DNA of 64,000 nucleotides from Hathewaya histolytica. GTDB taxonomy: Bacteria; Bacillota; Clostridia; Clostridiales; Clostridiaceae. The DNA lies in NCBI RefSeq assembly GCF_901482605.1, contig NZ_LR590481.1, positions 1,488,001 to 1,552,000 on the forward strand, given 5' to 3'. The notes under the pieces are model-generated. The model was not told where the DNA came from. It did not search any database and was given only the letters and a program-made list of their open reading frames with translations. The position numbers were made by a program, and so were the translations under genes. The first letter of the stretch is position 1, and the number at the start of each line of letters is the position of its first letter. Below, piece by piece: positions 9,634-18,863 of this stretch.

Positions 9634-10152
9634 TCACTTATTATCATCTAATAAGTTCTTAAGCTTTGCTAATCTAGGGTCTAGCAAAGGTTGTTCTTCA
9701 ACATCTTCTGTAACCTCACTACATTTACAAGAAGATGTATTTAGATTAATACCACAATTTGTGCATAATCCTTTACATGTATCCCTACATAACTTTTTAA
9801 TAGGGAGATTCATAACTAAAGTTTCTTCAACAATTTCATATAAATCAACTATATTATTTTCAATAATTTTTTCATCTTTAATTGGCTCTTTTGAAAAAAT
9901 CTCTTCTACATCCATATTAATTTTTTGTTCAAACTGTTTTAAACATCTTGAGCAATCAAGCAATAAAGAAGTATTAAACTTTCCATTGAAAATATATTGG
10001 TTCCCTTTTTTTCTAAAGTTCCCCTCAATAGTTATAGGCGATTTATAATCTATTATTTCTTCTCCCAAACTCAACTTATCTTTCTCGATAACTGTATGTA
10101 CTGTAATTTTTTCTTTCTTACCATTGAATAATTGAATTAAATCAAATTTCAT
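9634..10152 (-). CDS. YceD family protein (DUF177), rRNA accumulation factor homologue
   Basis: A 172-residue DUF177/YceD protein. Members sit upstream of rpmF in most bacteria, and in E. coli and plants they affect 23S rRNA accumulation. Visible features are MKFDLIQLFNGKKEK at the start, a central CSRCLKQF pair, and a cysteine cluster CKGLCTNCGINL...CKC near 125-155 that looks metal-binding. The ATG at 10152 is chosen because AAGAGGT lies eight bases upstream. A longer frame reaching 10245 would add an unrelated hydrophobic leader and overlap a terminator. Confidence 0.9.
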   Translation of the reverse strand: MKFDLIQLFNGKKEKITVHTVIEKDKLSLGEEIIDYKSPITIEGNFRKKGNQYIFNGKFNTSLLLDCSRCLKQFEQKINMDVEEIFSKEPIKDEKIIENNIVDLYEIVEETLVMNLPIKKLCRDTCKGLCTNCGINLNTSSCKCSEVTEDVEEQPLLDPRLAKLKNLLDDNK

Positions 10153-10245
10153 TAATACATACCTCTTGAATAATATTATTATATATATTAAACAAGAGTT
10201 ATTATATAGATAATATGGATAAAAGTCAAGCTTATTTTTAAACAT

Positions 10246-10277
10246 AAGTTTCGAGCAAACTATATTGCTCGAAACTT
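10246..10277 (-). terminator. Terminator-like hairpin after ackA
   Basis: A 13-base-pair stem AAGTTTCGAGCAA/TTGCTCGAAACTT with a six-base loop lies 16 bases past the ackA stop and before the YceD-family gene. The T tract on the minus strand is interrupted, so termination may be partial. Confidence 0.6.
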
Positions 10278-10292
10278 AATACTTTTATAAAT

Positions 10293-11489
10293 TTATTTGC
10301 TAATTAATGAAACAGTCTCTTTAGCGATCATTAACTCTTCGTTAGTTGGAATTACAAATATTTTAACCTTTGAATCTTCAGCACTTACTTCTACAGCTTT
10401 TCCTCTAACATTGTTCTTTTCTTTATCTAATTTAATACCTAAGAAGTTCATATCCTTACAAATCTCTTCTCTTGAATCAATTGAATTCTCACCAAGTCCT
10501 GCTGTAAATACTATTGCATCCACACCATTCATAGCTGCAGTATAAGATCCAATATATTGTTTTACTCTATAATGGAATACATCTAATGCAAGTTTTGCTC
10601 TATGGTTTCCTTCTTTTGCAGCATCTTCTATATCTCTAAAGTCTGAACTTACACCTGATACTCCTAACACACCAGATTTTTTGTTCATTAAGTTGTCTAT
10701 TTCATCAATAGACAGATTATCTTCTTTCATTAAAAACGGAATTATAGCTGGATCAATGTCCCCACATCTAGTTCCCATTACTAATCCTTCAAGTGGAGTG
10801 AATCCCATTGATGTATCTACAGATTTACCATTTTTAACTGCAGTTACACTAGCACCATTTCCTAAATGGCAAGTAATAATTTTAACATCTTCAATGTTTT
10901 TATTCATCATCTCTGCTGCAACATCTGATACATATTTATGAGATGTACCGTGCATTCCATATCTTCTTACTGAATGTTTTTCATAAGCTTCATATGGTAA
11001 TGCATAAATGTATGCATGTTCTGGCATAGTTTGATGGAATGCCGTGTCAAATACTACTGACATAGGAGTATTTGGCATTAACTTCTTACATGCATTTATT
11101 CCAATAATATTTGCTGGGTTATGTAATGGAGCTAATTTAGCACATTCTTCTAAGTTAACCATTACTTCATCATTTATTATTACAGATTTAGCATACTTTT
11201 CTCCTCCATGAACAACTCTGTGTCCTACAGCAGAAATTTCATCCATGCTACTAATTACACCATACTCTTTATCAGTTAAAGCACCTAATACTAATTCTAT
11301 TGCAACTTGGTGATCTTTCATTGGAGTCTGTATTATATGTTTATCTTTTCCTTCAGCTTTGTGAGTTAGTATAGAACCTTCTATTCCTATTCTTTCTACT
11401 AAACCTTTTGCTAAAGCTTCTTCAGTTGACATATCAATTAATTGATATTTTAATGATGAGCTTCCGCAGTTAATAACTAAAACCTTCAT
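10293..11489 (-). CDS. ackA: Acetate kinase
   Basis: Acetate kinase converts acetyl-phosphate plus ADP to acetate plus ATP, the main energy-conserving step of clostridial acid fermentation. The 398-residue sequence has [11 protein letters not shown] at the N-terminus, [10 protein letters not shown] near 88-97, [10 protein letters not shown], and the phosphate-binding HLGNGAS, plus [19 protein letters not shown]. It lies 44 bases after pta on the same strand, the standard pta-ackA order, and ends at a hairpin. Confidence 0.98.
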   Translation of the reverse strand: MKVLVINCGSSSLKYQLIDMSTEEALAKGLVERIGIEGSILTHKAEGKDKHIIQTPMKDHQVAIELVLGALTDKEYGVISSMDEISAVGHRVVHGGEKYAKSVIINDEVMVNLEECAKLAPLHNPANIIGINACKKLMPNTPMSVVFDTAFHQTMPEHAYIYALPYEAYEKHSVRRYGMHGTSHKYVSDVAAEMMNKNIEDVKIITCHLGNGASVTAVKNGKSVDTSMGFTPLEGLVMGTRCGDIDPAIIPFLMKEDNLSIDEIDNLMNKKSGVLGVSGVSSDFRDIEDAAKEGNHRAKLALDVFHYRVKQYIGSYTAAMNGVDAIVFTAGLGENSIDSREEICKDMNFLGIKLDKEKNNVRGKAVEVSAEDSKVKIFVIPTNEELMIAKETVSLISK

Positions 11490-11533
11490 TTATTTTCCTC
11501 CTTAAAATTATGTATATTAAATTAAAATGTTAA

Positions 11534-12529
11534 CTATGATTGTGCTTGAACAGCTGTTACTGCAACTACATTAACTATATCCTCAGGACTGCATCCCCTT
11601 GATAAATCATTTATTGGTTTTGCAAACCCTTGACATATAGGTCCTATAGCTTCAGCTTTTGCAAATCTTTGAACTAATTTATAACCAATATTTCCTGATT
11701 GTAAATCTGGAAATACCAATACATTAGCTCTTCCTGCAACATTACTCTCTGGTGCCTTTAAATCTGCAACCTCTTTAACTATTGATGCATCTAATTGAAG
11801 CTCACCATCAATTAGTAAGTCTGGTCTTTGAGCTTTAGCAGTTTTTGTTGCTACTTTAACCTTATCAACTAGATCGTGTTTTGCACTTCCCATAGTAGAG
11901 AAGGATAACATAGCAACTCTTGGTTCTATTTTACAAAGGTTTTTAGCCGTTTCAGCAGTTGATATAGCTATTGAAGCTAATTCTTCTGAATTTGGATTTG
12001 GATTTACAGCACAATCTGAAAATAATAAGAATCCATCTTCACCATATTCACAATTAGGTATGCTCATCAAGAAAAAGCTAGATACGACTTTAATCCCCGG
12101 AGCAGTTTTAACAATTTGCAGACCTGGTCTTAAAAGGTCTCCTGTCGTATGGATAGCTCCAGATACTAAACCATCACCATGACCTAGCTTAACCATCATT
12201 GTTCCGTAATATAATGGATCTTTCATTGTAGATAGTGCTTTTTCTTCTGTCATTCCCTTATGTTTTCTAAGTTCATAAAACTCTTTTGCATATGCATTAA
12301 GCTTATCTGATTTTTCAGGATCAATAATTTCTATTCCTGAAATATCAAGATTTAAGTCTTTTGCCTTACTTCTTATAGACTCTTCCTTACCTACGAGAAT
12401 AATATCCGCTAACCCTTCTTCTTTTATTCTCTCGCTAGCTATTAGATTCCTTTCCTCATCACCTTCTGGTAAAACTATTCTTTTCTTATCTTCTTTAGCC
12501 ATTTTCCATATCTTATTCATAAATTCCAT
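11534..12529 (-). CDS. pta: Phosphate acetyltransferase
   Basis: Pta exchanges CoA on acetyl-CoA for phosphate, feeding acetyl-phosphate to acetate kinase. The 331-residue short clostridial form shows VLPEGDEERN near residue 18, MVKLGHGDGLVSGAIHTTGDLLRPGLQI and SFSTMGSAKHD in the middle, and PDLQSGNIGYKLVQR...GPICQGFAKPINDLSRG near the end. The ATG at 12529 is preferred over one at 12562 because GGGGGA lies six bases before it and the longer leader does not resemble the family. A strong sigma-A promoter is at 12590-12618. Confidence 0.97.
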   Translation of the reverse strand: MEFMNKIWKMAKEDKKRIVLPEGDEERNLIASERIKEEGLADIILVGKEESIRSKAKDLNLDISGIEIIDPEKSDKLNAYAKEFYELRKHKGMTEEKALSTMKDPLYYGTMMVKLGHGDGLVSGAIHTTGDLLRPGLQIVKTAPGIKVVSSFFLMSIPNCEYGEDGFLLFSDCAVNPNPNSEELASIAISTAETAKNLCKIEPRVAMLSFSTMGSAKHDLVDKVKVATKTAKAQRPDLLIDGELQLDASIVKEVADLKAPESNVAGRANVLVFPDLQSGNIGYKLVQRFAKAEAIGPICQGFAKPINDLSRGCSPEDIVNVVAVTAVQAQS

Positions 12530-12589
12530 ATCTCTTCCCCCTTTGAGATATAATATAAACATATAAAAATGTTACATATATACATTAAT

Positions 12590-12618
12590 AATATAACCTT
12601 TTTAGTCTTTTTATTCAA
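12590..12618 (-). promoter_or_regulatory. Sigma-A promoter for pta-ackA
   Basis: On the minus strand TTGAAT (12613-12618), a 17-base spacer and TATATT (12590-12595) lie 61 bases before the pta start. The rest of the 240-base divergent region toward tmcAL is AT-rich without other clear structure. Confidence 0.6.
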
Positions 12619-12768
12619 GTTTAAGTTTAATTATTTTTTACTTATGTATAATTTTGTAATTTTCAGACTTTAAAAATCTACACTTTTGAATATAAACATC
12701 TATTTATTCTTTATAAATATATGTTTATTACTTATAATAATTATATATATTAAAAATGAGGTGTTGGA

Positions 12769-13977
12769 ATGAATATAAGTGCTATCATAGCAGAGTATAA
12801 CCCTTTTCATAAAGGTCATCTATATCATATAAAAAAAACAAAGGAGCTTACAAATTGTGACGCTATTATATGTGTTATGAGTGGAAACTTTGTACAAAGA
12901 GGGATGCCAGCTATTTTAGACAAGTGGTGCCGTACAGAAGTTGCCCTTAAAAATGGAATTGATCTTGTAATAGAATTACCTCTAGTTTATAGCCTATCTT
13001 CTGCAGAATTTTTCTCTTTTGGAAGTATAAGTCTTTTGAATTCTTTAAATGTAGTTAATAGCTTATCATTTGGAAGTGAAACTGAAGATATAGAAATATT
13101 AAAACCTATAGCAAAACTTCTAGTAGAGGAACCTTATTTATATAAAAAAGCTTTAGACTATCATCTCCAAAAAGGATTAAGTTTTCCTAAGGCTAGAAGC
13201 GAAGCTATTAAAAATTATTTGCAAGATAATAATACGAACATTTATAATATTGATGAGATTTTAAACTCTTCAAATAACATTCTAGGAATTGAATATTTAA
13301 AAAGCCTAATAAGAATAAACAGTAATATTTCACCTTTTAGTGTAAAAAGAATCGGTGAATCATATAACTCTGAATCTCTTGGTGACATTACCAGTGCAAC
13401 TGGTATTAGAAAATATATATTTTCTAATTCGTCCTTAGAAGATCTAAAAGATAAAGTACCTATAGACACATATAATTCTTTAATAAATTATGGAACAGAA
13501 AACTTTCCAAATATAAATGATAGTTTATATTATCTTAAATATAAACTATTAAGTATGAAAGATGAATTTTCAAAAATTCCGGATATTAAGGAAGGATTAG
13601 AAAATAAAATCATAAATTCTATTTTAAAAAATAATAATTTTAATGATGCTTTAATGGATACAAAAAGTAAACGATATACACTAACTAGAATAAATAGAAT
13701 TCTAATGCAACTTTTTATAGGTTTTGAACAATATAATATAGAATATATGCGTAAATCTCATACACCGTATGCTAGAGTTCTAGGATTTACTTCTAAAGGT
13801 CAAAAAATACTAAAAGATATGAAGTTAAAATCTGAAATACCTATAGTAACTAAAATACCTAAATGTAAAAATGAATTTTTAGAGTTAGACCTTAAAGGAA
13901 CATCATTTTACAGCTTATTAAACAAAAAAGTTAGGTTCAATGAGGATTATTACAAAAAGCCTATTATATTACCTTAA
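12769..13977 (+). CDS. tmcAL: tRNA(Met) cytidine acetate ligase TmcAL (YlbM)
   Basis: TmcAL activates acetate with ATP and acetylates the wobble cytidine of elongator tRNA-Met. The 402-residue sequence begins with the nucleotidyltransferase motif AEYNPFHKGHLYH (residues about 8-20), followed by CVMSGNFVQRGMPAI and DLVIELP, all strongly conserved in YlbM proteins. ATG lies eight bases after GAGGTG. It is divergent from pta, which supplies the acetate branch of metabolism, a neat but possibly accidental pairing. ylbJ follows 68 bases downstream, as in Bacillus where the ylb genes cluster. Confidence 0.93.
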   Translation: MNISAIIAEYNPFHKGHLYHIKKTKELTNCDAIICVMSGNFVQRGMPAILDKWCRTEVALKNGIDLVIELPLVYSLSSAEFFSFGSISLLNSLNVVNSLSFGSETEDIEILKPIAKLLVEEPYLYKKALDYHLQKGLSFPKARSEAIKNYLQDNNTNIYNIDEILNSSNNILGIEYLKSLIRINSNISPFSVKRIGESYNSESLGDITSATGIRKYIFSNSSLEDLKDKVPIDTYNSLINYGTENFPNINDSLYYLKYKLLSMKDEFSKIPDIKEGLENKIINSILKNNNFNDALMDTKSKRYTLTRINRILMQLFIGFEQYNIEYMRKSHTPYARVLGFTSKGQKILKDMKLKSEIPIVTKIPKCKNEFLELDLKGTSFYSLLNKKVRFNEDYYKKPIILP

Positions 13978-14045
13978 TGCAGTAATTAATTTTATTAAGA
14001 CAATATATATATATATTATAATTAATATTATAAAGGAAGATAATA

Positions 14046-15149
14046 TTGCATTATTCAAGTAAAAGAAATAATAAAATCTTTATACTAATTTTAAGTTTTC
14101 TAATTTTAAATATAATTATATTTCCTAAACCTTGTATGGATGGTTCTTTAAAGGGATTAAAGCTTTTTATACAAGCAGTATTTCCTTGTTTATTTCCATT
14201 TTTAGTTTTATGTAATCTTATAATAGCTTTTAATGGAATAGAACTATATGCTAAGTTACTAGGTCCTATTTTATGTAAACCTTTAAATCTGCCTACTTCA
14301 TGTAGTGTGGTTATATTATTAAGTTTTCTATGCGGATACCCTATGGGAGCTAAATATACTTCGGATTTATACGAAAAAAAAATTATAGACTTCAATACTG
14401 CAGAAAAACTTTTGAATATAGCATCTAATGCAAGTCCGCTTTTTATTATGGGAACAATATCTATGGCTATGCTCAACAATAAAAGGTTAGGATACATACT
14501 ATTAATTTCAAATTACATTTCTTGTATTCTAATGGGAATAATTTTAAAAACAAAAAATAACTTAGACATAAAAAATAAAACTAAGTTTAAGCACAATTTT
14601 CAAACTCCTACATTTTCAAAAGCTTTTAGTAGCTCCATTGAAGATGCCCTTAACATATCCATTCTCGTTGGAGGTTTTGTTATATTTTTTTCCATGATAA
14701 CAGAAATAATAAGGAGCAATACCATATTAAGTATTGCTCCCCATCTTAAAAATAAGACACTATTTTCATTTCTTTTAGGCTTACTAGAGATAACTAATGG
14801 ATGTCATAGTATATCTTCTATGGTTATTCCTACAGAACTAAAACTAATCTTAATTAGTTTTTTAATATCATTTAGTGGACTTTGTATAATACTACAGGTT
14901 TATGCATTTTTATATAAATATAATTTTTCTATTAAAAAATATGTTAGAAGAAAATTTTTGCAAGGAATCCTAGCAGCAGTAATCTCCCTAGGACTTTATA
15001 CTATAAGTACTAATAGCAGGTTTTCCTTTGCCCAATATAGTTCTAATAATTATAATATAAATTTTTCAATTTATATTATAATAGTATCCCTAATTCTATT
15101 AATTCCACTTGTATATACTAAAATAAAAAAACTATTTAATATCCTTTAA
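14046..15149 (+). CDS. ylbJ: Sporulation integral membrane protein YlbJ
   Basis: YlbJ is a nucleoside-transporter-like (Gate domain) membrane protein required for spore cortex formation and made under sigma-E in Bacillus. The 367-residue sequence has about eight to ten hydrophobic segments and the family stretches SFLCGYPMGAK and LNIASNASPLFIMGTISMAML. The frame uses a TTG start at 14046 behind GGAAG. No ATG near it would preserve the family N-terminus. Its last 18 bases overlap the 3' end of the convergent coiled-coil gene on the minus strand. Confidence 0.9.
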   Translation: MHYSSKRNNKIFILILSFLILNIIIFPKPCMDGSLKGLKLFIQAVFPCLFPFLVLCNLIIAFNGIELYAKLLGPILCKPLNLPTSCSVVILLSFLCGYPMGAKYTSDLYEKKIIDFNTAEKLLNIASNASPLFIMGTISMAMLNNKRLGYILLISNYISCILMGIILKTKNNLDIKNKTKFKHNFQTPTFSKAFSSSIEDALNISILVGGFVIFFSMITEIIRSNTILSIAPHLKNKTLFSFLLGLLEITNGCHSISSMVIPTELKLILISFLISFSGLCIILQVYAFLYKYNFSIKKYVRRKFLQGILAAVISLGLYTISTNSRFSFAQYSSNNYNINFSIYIIIVSLILLIPLVYTKIKKLFNIL

Positions 15150-15656
15150 TTCTTCTATATCTTCATCTATACTAGAGGTGGTAGCTTTTATATAAGAATC
15201 CATATTTATTATAAAGTTTTCCATCTCTTTTTTTATATTATTCATTAGCTCTTCGTAGTTCGCATTAATTCCATTCTGAGCATATGATATTTTATCTAGG
15301 GCATAATCCCTAGCTCCAACTTTTATAATATCAGCTTTTTTTTCAGCATTTAAAACTATATCTTCTGCCATGGAAGAGGCCTTTTTAACGTAGTCATGAC
15401 TACTAATTCTTTTCTTGACTATGTCAACACTCTCTTTTTTAATCATTTCTGCCTGTTCATGAGCGTCTTTTAATATTTTATCTTTTTCTTCAGAAATCCA
15501 ACTAGCCTTCTTAAATTCTTCTGGAAGATATTCTATAATCTGTTCAATTACTTCATTCATTTCTTTTTTATCAACTAATACCTTACCAACCACGGGAATT
15601 TTAGAGGAAGTTTCTAGTATTTCTTGTAAGTATTCTAACAATTTTATAACATCCAT
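15132..15656 (-). CDS. Coiled-coil protein of unknown function, ATPase-stalk/DivIVA-like
   Basis: A 174-residue, highly charged, almost entirely helical protein. After a short N-terminal part (MDVIKLLEYLQEILET...PVVGK) it runs into Ala/Lys/Glu-rich heptads with HEQAEMIKKES and ASSMAEDIVLNAEKKAD, resembling stalk subunits of V-type ATPases or DivIVA-like proteins. Clostridial homologues are usually labelled ATPase without evidence. It sits 12 bases after coaD on the same strand, so it is probably cotranscribed. No catalytic motif is visible, and I do not assign a function. Confidence 0.8.
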   Translation of the reverse strand: MDVIKLLEYLQEILETSSKIPVVGKVLVDKKEMNEVIEQIIEYLPEEFKKASWISEEKDKILKDAHEQAEMIKKESVDIVKKRISSHDYVKKASSMAEDIVLNAEKKADIIKVGARDYALDKISYAQNGINANYEELMNNIKKEMENFIINMDSYIKATTSSIDEDIEELKDIK

Positions 15657-15668
15657 AAAACCTCTCCC

Positions 15669-16157
15669 TTACTTATTCTCTATGACTTTCTTTATTATAA
15701 TATCATTTAGTTCATTCGGTACTAGGTCCCTAATACATCCTCCAAACTTTGCAACTTGTTTTACTGCTGAAGAACTTAAATAAGAGTATTGCGGACTAGT
15801 AGCCATAAATATTGTTTCTTTTGTATTATCCAACTTATTATTCATCATAGCCATTTGAAATTCATATTCAAAATCTGAAACTGCCCTTAATCCTTTTACA
15901 ATAACGCTTGCATCATGTTTATCCATAAAATCCACTAATAGTCCCTCAAAACTCTCTACCTTTACATTATTATAAGATTTTATAACCTTATTTATAAGTT
16001 CTACTCTCTCTTCTATAGAAAATAACCCCTTTTTATCCGGATTTATAAGTACACCTACTATCAATTGGTCAAATACTCTTGATGCCCTATCTATTATGTC
16101 CAAATGGCCATTTGTAATGGGATCAAAACTCCCAGCATAAACAGCAGCTCTCTTCAA
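15669..16157 (-). CDS. coaD: Pantetheine-phosphate adenylyltransferase
   Basis: CoaD adenylates 4'-phosphopantetheine, the penultimate step of coenzyme A synthesis. The 162-residue length is standard. The nucleotidyltransferase motif [13 protein letters not shown] spans residues about 9-21, [20 protein letters not shown] is the substrate-binding helix, and [13 protein letters not shown] near 125-137 is the second ATP-binding motif. It follows rsmD with a two-base gap, the conserved rsmD-coaD pair. coaBC, the two preceding steps, is elsewhere in this window. Confidence 0.97.
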   Translation of the reverse strand: MKRAAVYAGSFDPITNGHLDIIDRASRVFDQLIVGVLINPDKKGLFSIEERVELINKVIKSYNNVKVESFEGLLVDFMDKHDASVIVKGLRAVSDFEYEFQMAMMNNKLDNTKETIFMATSPQYSYLSSSAVKQVAKFGGCIRDLVPNELNDIIIKKVIENK

Positions 16158-16159
16158 CT

Positions 16160-16717
16160 TTATTCCTCCCTATATTTATAAAAGAGTACAGTTGTATTAC
16201 CATACTTTCTTTTATTAACTAAAATAAGATCTCCTGTTCCTTCAAAAATTTCTTCTCCAGAATCTATTTTGCAAACAATAATACCATCTTTTTTTAATAG
16301 TGAATTTTTATCAGTAATATCAATAGCCAGTGGTATCATTTCTTTTGCATAGGGTGGGTCTATAAATATTATATCAAACTTTTCGCCTTTTTTCCCTAAC
16401 ATTTTTAAAGTTTCATAAGAATCTCCATTTATAGTTGTACAGATGTTTTCAAATTTTAAATTTTCAACATTTTTTTTTAATATTGAATATGTAGTAGGGT
16501 TTTTGTCTATTAAATAACACCTTTTAGCTCCCCTACTTGCTGCCTCTAATCCTAAGCTACCTGTTCCTGAAAACACATCTACGACTACCGCATCCACAAT
16601 ATAATTTTGTATTATACTAAACATAGACTCCTTCACTCTATCTAAAGTAGGTCTAGTTACCATGCCTTCTGGAGGTAAAATTTTTCTCCCTTTTGCAATT
16701 CCAGATATTATTCTCAA
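16160..16717 (-). CDS. rsmD: 16S rRNA (guanine966-N2)-methyltransferase RsmD
   Basis: RsmD methylates G966 of 16S rRNA in assembled small subunits. The 185-residue protein begins [13 protein letters not shown] and [20 protein letters not shown], the family N-terminus. It has a SAM-binding [19 protein letters not shown] near 47-65, and DPPYAKE as the catalytic (N/D)PPY motif near 120. It lies between recG and coaD on the same strand, tightly linked to coaD. Confidence 0.95.
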   Translation of the reverse strand: MRIISGIAKGRKILPPEGMVTRPTLDRVKESMFSIIQNYIVDAVVVDVFSGTGSLGLEAASRGAKRCYLIDKNPTTYSILKKNVENLKFENICTTINGDSYETLKMLGKKGEKFDIIFIDPPYAKEMIPLAIDITDKNSLLKKDGIIVCKIDSGEEIFEGTGDLILVNKRKYGNTTVLFYKYREE

Positions 16718-16779
16718 TTTATTTCCTCCCTTTATTTTTTCTATATAATTTTAGCATAAAAAATAAATTTAAAAAAGAT

Positions 16780-18819
16780 TTAATTAAAACATATATATTT
16801 AGAATGTTTTTCTATGTTATCTTTTACATAGTCCTTAAACTTTACATGTACATCTTTATTACTACTTAAAATATTTTTAGCCTCCTTATTAGCACTTCTT
16901 AATATATTGTAATCCTCTATTGGATCTGATATTATAAGTCCGCTTTCTCCGTGTTGCCTATATCCAAACATTTCTCCTGTACCCCTAATTTTTAAGTCTT
17001 CTTCTGCAAGTTTGAAACCATCACTAATATTTTTCATTATCTCCATTCTCTTTCTAACTTTTTCACTTTTAATATTAGCAACTAAAACACAATAAGACTT
17101 ATGTTCACCTCTTCCAACTCTACCCCTTAATTGATGAAGTTGTGCAAGTCCAAATCTCTCGGCATTTTCAATAATCATTAAAGTTGCATTAGGTACATTA
17201 ACTCCTACTTCTATAACTGTAGTTGAAATTAGTACCTTTATATGTCCTTGTTTAAAACTATTCATTATCTCTTCTTTTTCCTTCCAGGGCATTTTGCCGT
17301 GAAGAATGCTTACTTGTATATTATTGAAATACTCTTCCTTAAGTTCACTATATAAACTTTCTACGGAACTTAAATTTAATTCTTCCGATTCCTCTACTAA
17401 TGGGCATACCACATACACTTGTCTTCCATTAGCTATTTCTTCTAATGCAAAATTATACACTCTTTTCTTTTCATTTTTTGCAATATAATATGTATTAACA
17501 CTCTTCCTATTAGGTGGAAGTTCATCAATAACAGAAAGATCTAAATCCCCATAAAAACTTAAACTTAAAGTTCTAGGAATAGGGGTTGCAGTCATAACCA
17601 TGACATCGGCACTTTTATTTTTATTTAAAAGTCTACATCTTTGATTTACTCCAAACCTATGTTGTTCATCTGTTATAATTAATCCTAAATTCCTATATTC
17701 AACATCTTCCTCTATTAAAGCATGAGTACCAACTATAATATCTATTTCTCCCATTTTTAATCTTTCTTTTAAGTTTTCTTTATTTTTCTTAGTAGTACTT
17801 CCTACTAAAAGTTCTATACATATATTAAACTCCCCTAAAAGATTTTTAATTTCATTAAAGTGTTGCTTTGCCAATATTTCTGTAGGTGCCATCATTACAG
17901 CTTGATAGTTATTCTTTACTACGTTAAACATAGCTATTATAGCTATAACTGTCTTACCGCATCCAACATCCCCTTCTACTAATCTATTCATTGGCTTATT
18001 TTTTTTCCCATCAACTAAGATTTCTTTTATAACTCTACTTTGAGCATTTGTAAGTTCAAAAGGTAATCTTTCTTTTAAATCTTTTAATTCCTTTGATATT
18101 TTAAAACTTATTCCCTCTTCTCCACTATAACCCTCTTTAAGCATTAATATTTTTAAAGAATATGTAAATAGTTCTTGAAACTTCAGTCTTTCTTTTGCCT
18201 TTTGCAAATCTTCCAGGCTTGAAGGAGAGTGTATATTTTTGATAGCCTTATCTAAAGTTATCAAATTATATCTAGATAATATTTCTTGTGGTAGGTTTTC
18301 TTTTATACTTATTTCACATAAGATGTTTGTAATAATTTTATTTAAGAATGTATTTGTTATTTTTCCTTTAAGAGGATATTTTGCTATAATTGAATTCTTA
18401 TCTAAAGTTGTATTCCTTATGATTTTAGGGTTTAGAATAACTTTATTTTTTCCTACAAATTCACACTTACCAGAAACCAAGTATGTTTTACCAATAAAAA
18501 AACTTTTTTTTATATATGGTTGGTTAAACCATACAGCTGTTAATCTTTCTCCTTGTACATCAAAGATTATACTACTTTTTATTTTTCCAGTTTTAGTTCT
18601 AAAATCACGATTTATTTGAATTACTTTTACAGAAACAAAAATCCTTTCCTTATCTCTACAATCCCCTAAAGCATTAATAAATCCTACATTCTCATAATCC
18701 CTTGGAAAATACAACAAAAGGTCTAAAATAGTGAAAATACCCATTTTATTTAGTTCTTCAGATAGTTTAGGTCCAACACCTTTTACAAATTTAATACTAT
18801 TTTCTATTTTCAAATCCAT
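16780..18819 (-). CDS. recG: ATP-dependent DNA helicase RecG
   Basis: RecG remodels stalled replication forks and Holliday junctions. The 679-residue protein has the N-terminal wedge (OB-fold) domain in about the first 230 residues. Two helicase domains follow: Walker A GDVGCGKT, the DEQH box in IITDEQHRFG, TATPIPRTL as motif III, and the C-terminal QLRGRVGRGEHKSYC motif VI. It starts 42 bases after the YloV/FakA gene, and a terminator lies between the two. Order asp23-yloV-recG matches Bacillus. Confidence 0.97.
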   Translation of the reverse strand: MDLKIENSIKFVKGVGPKLSEELNKMGIFTILDLLLYFPRDYENVGFINALGDCRDKERIFVSVKVIQINRDFRTKTGKIKSSIIFDVQGERLTAVWFNQPYIKKSFFIGKTYLVSGKCEFVGKNKVILNPKIIRNTTLDKNSIIAKYPLKGKITNTFLNKIITNILCEISIKENLPQEILSRYNLITLDKAIKNIHSPSSLEDLQKAKERLKFQELFTYSLKILMLKEGYSGEEGISFKISKELKDLKERLPFELTNAQSRVIKEILVDGKKNKPMNRLVEGDVGCGKTVIAIIAMFNVVKNNYQAVMMAPTEILAKQHFNEIKNLLGEFNICIELLVGSTTKKNKENLKERLKMGEIDIIVGTHALIEEDVEYRNLGLIITDEQHRFGVNQRCRLLNKNKSADVMVMTATPIPRTLSLSFYGDLDLSVIDELPPNRKSVNTYYIAKNEKKRVYNFALEEIANGRQVYVVCPLVEESEELNLSSVESLYSELKEEYFNNIQVSILHGKMPWKEKEEIMNSFKQGHIKVLISTTVIEVGVNVPNATLMIIENAERFGLAQLHQLRGRVGRGEHKSYCVLVANIKSEKVRKRMEIMKNISDGFKLAEEDLKIRGTGEMFGYRQHGESGLIISDPIEDYNILRSANKEAKNILSSNKDVHVKFKDYVKDNIEKHSKYICFN

Positions 18820-18843
18820 ATCACTCCTAATTTCTAAATAAAG

Positions 18844-18863
18844 AAAAAAGCCCTAAGGCTTTT
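18844..18863 (-). terminator. Terminator containing the yloV stop codon
   Basis: The stem AAAAGCC/GGCTTTT with a four-base loop is followed by TTTTTT on the minus strand. The TAA stop of the upstream YloV gene (18862-18864) lies at the start of the stem, leaving no untranslated spacer. Confidence 0.75.

Noticed and set aside
13995-14025. Run of TA dinucleotides before ylbJ
   Set aside because: Simple AT-rich low-complexity sequence, common between genes here. No structure or motif beyond that.
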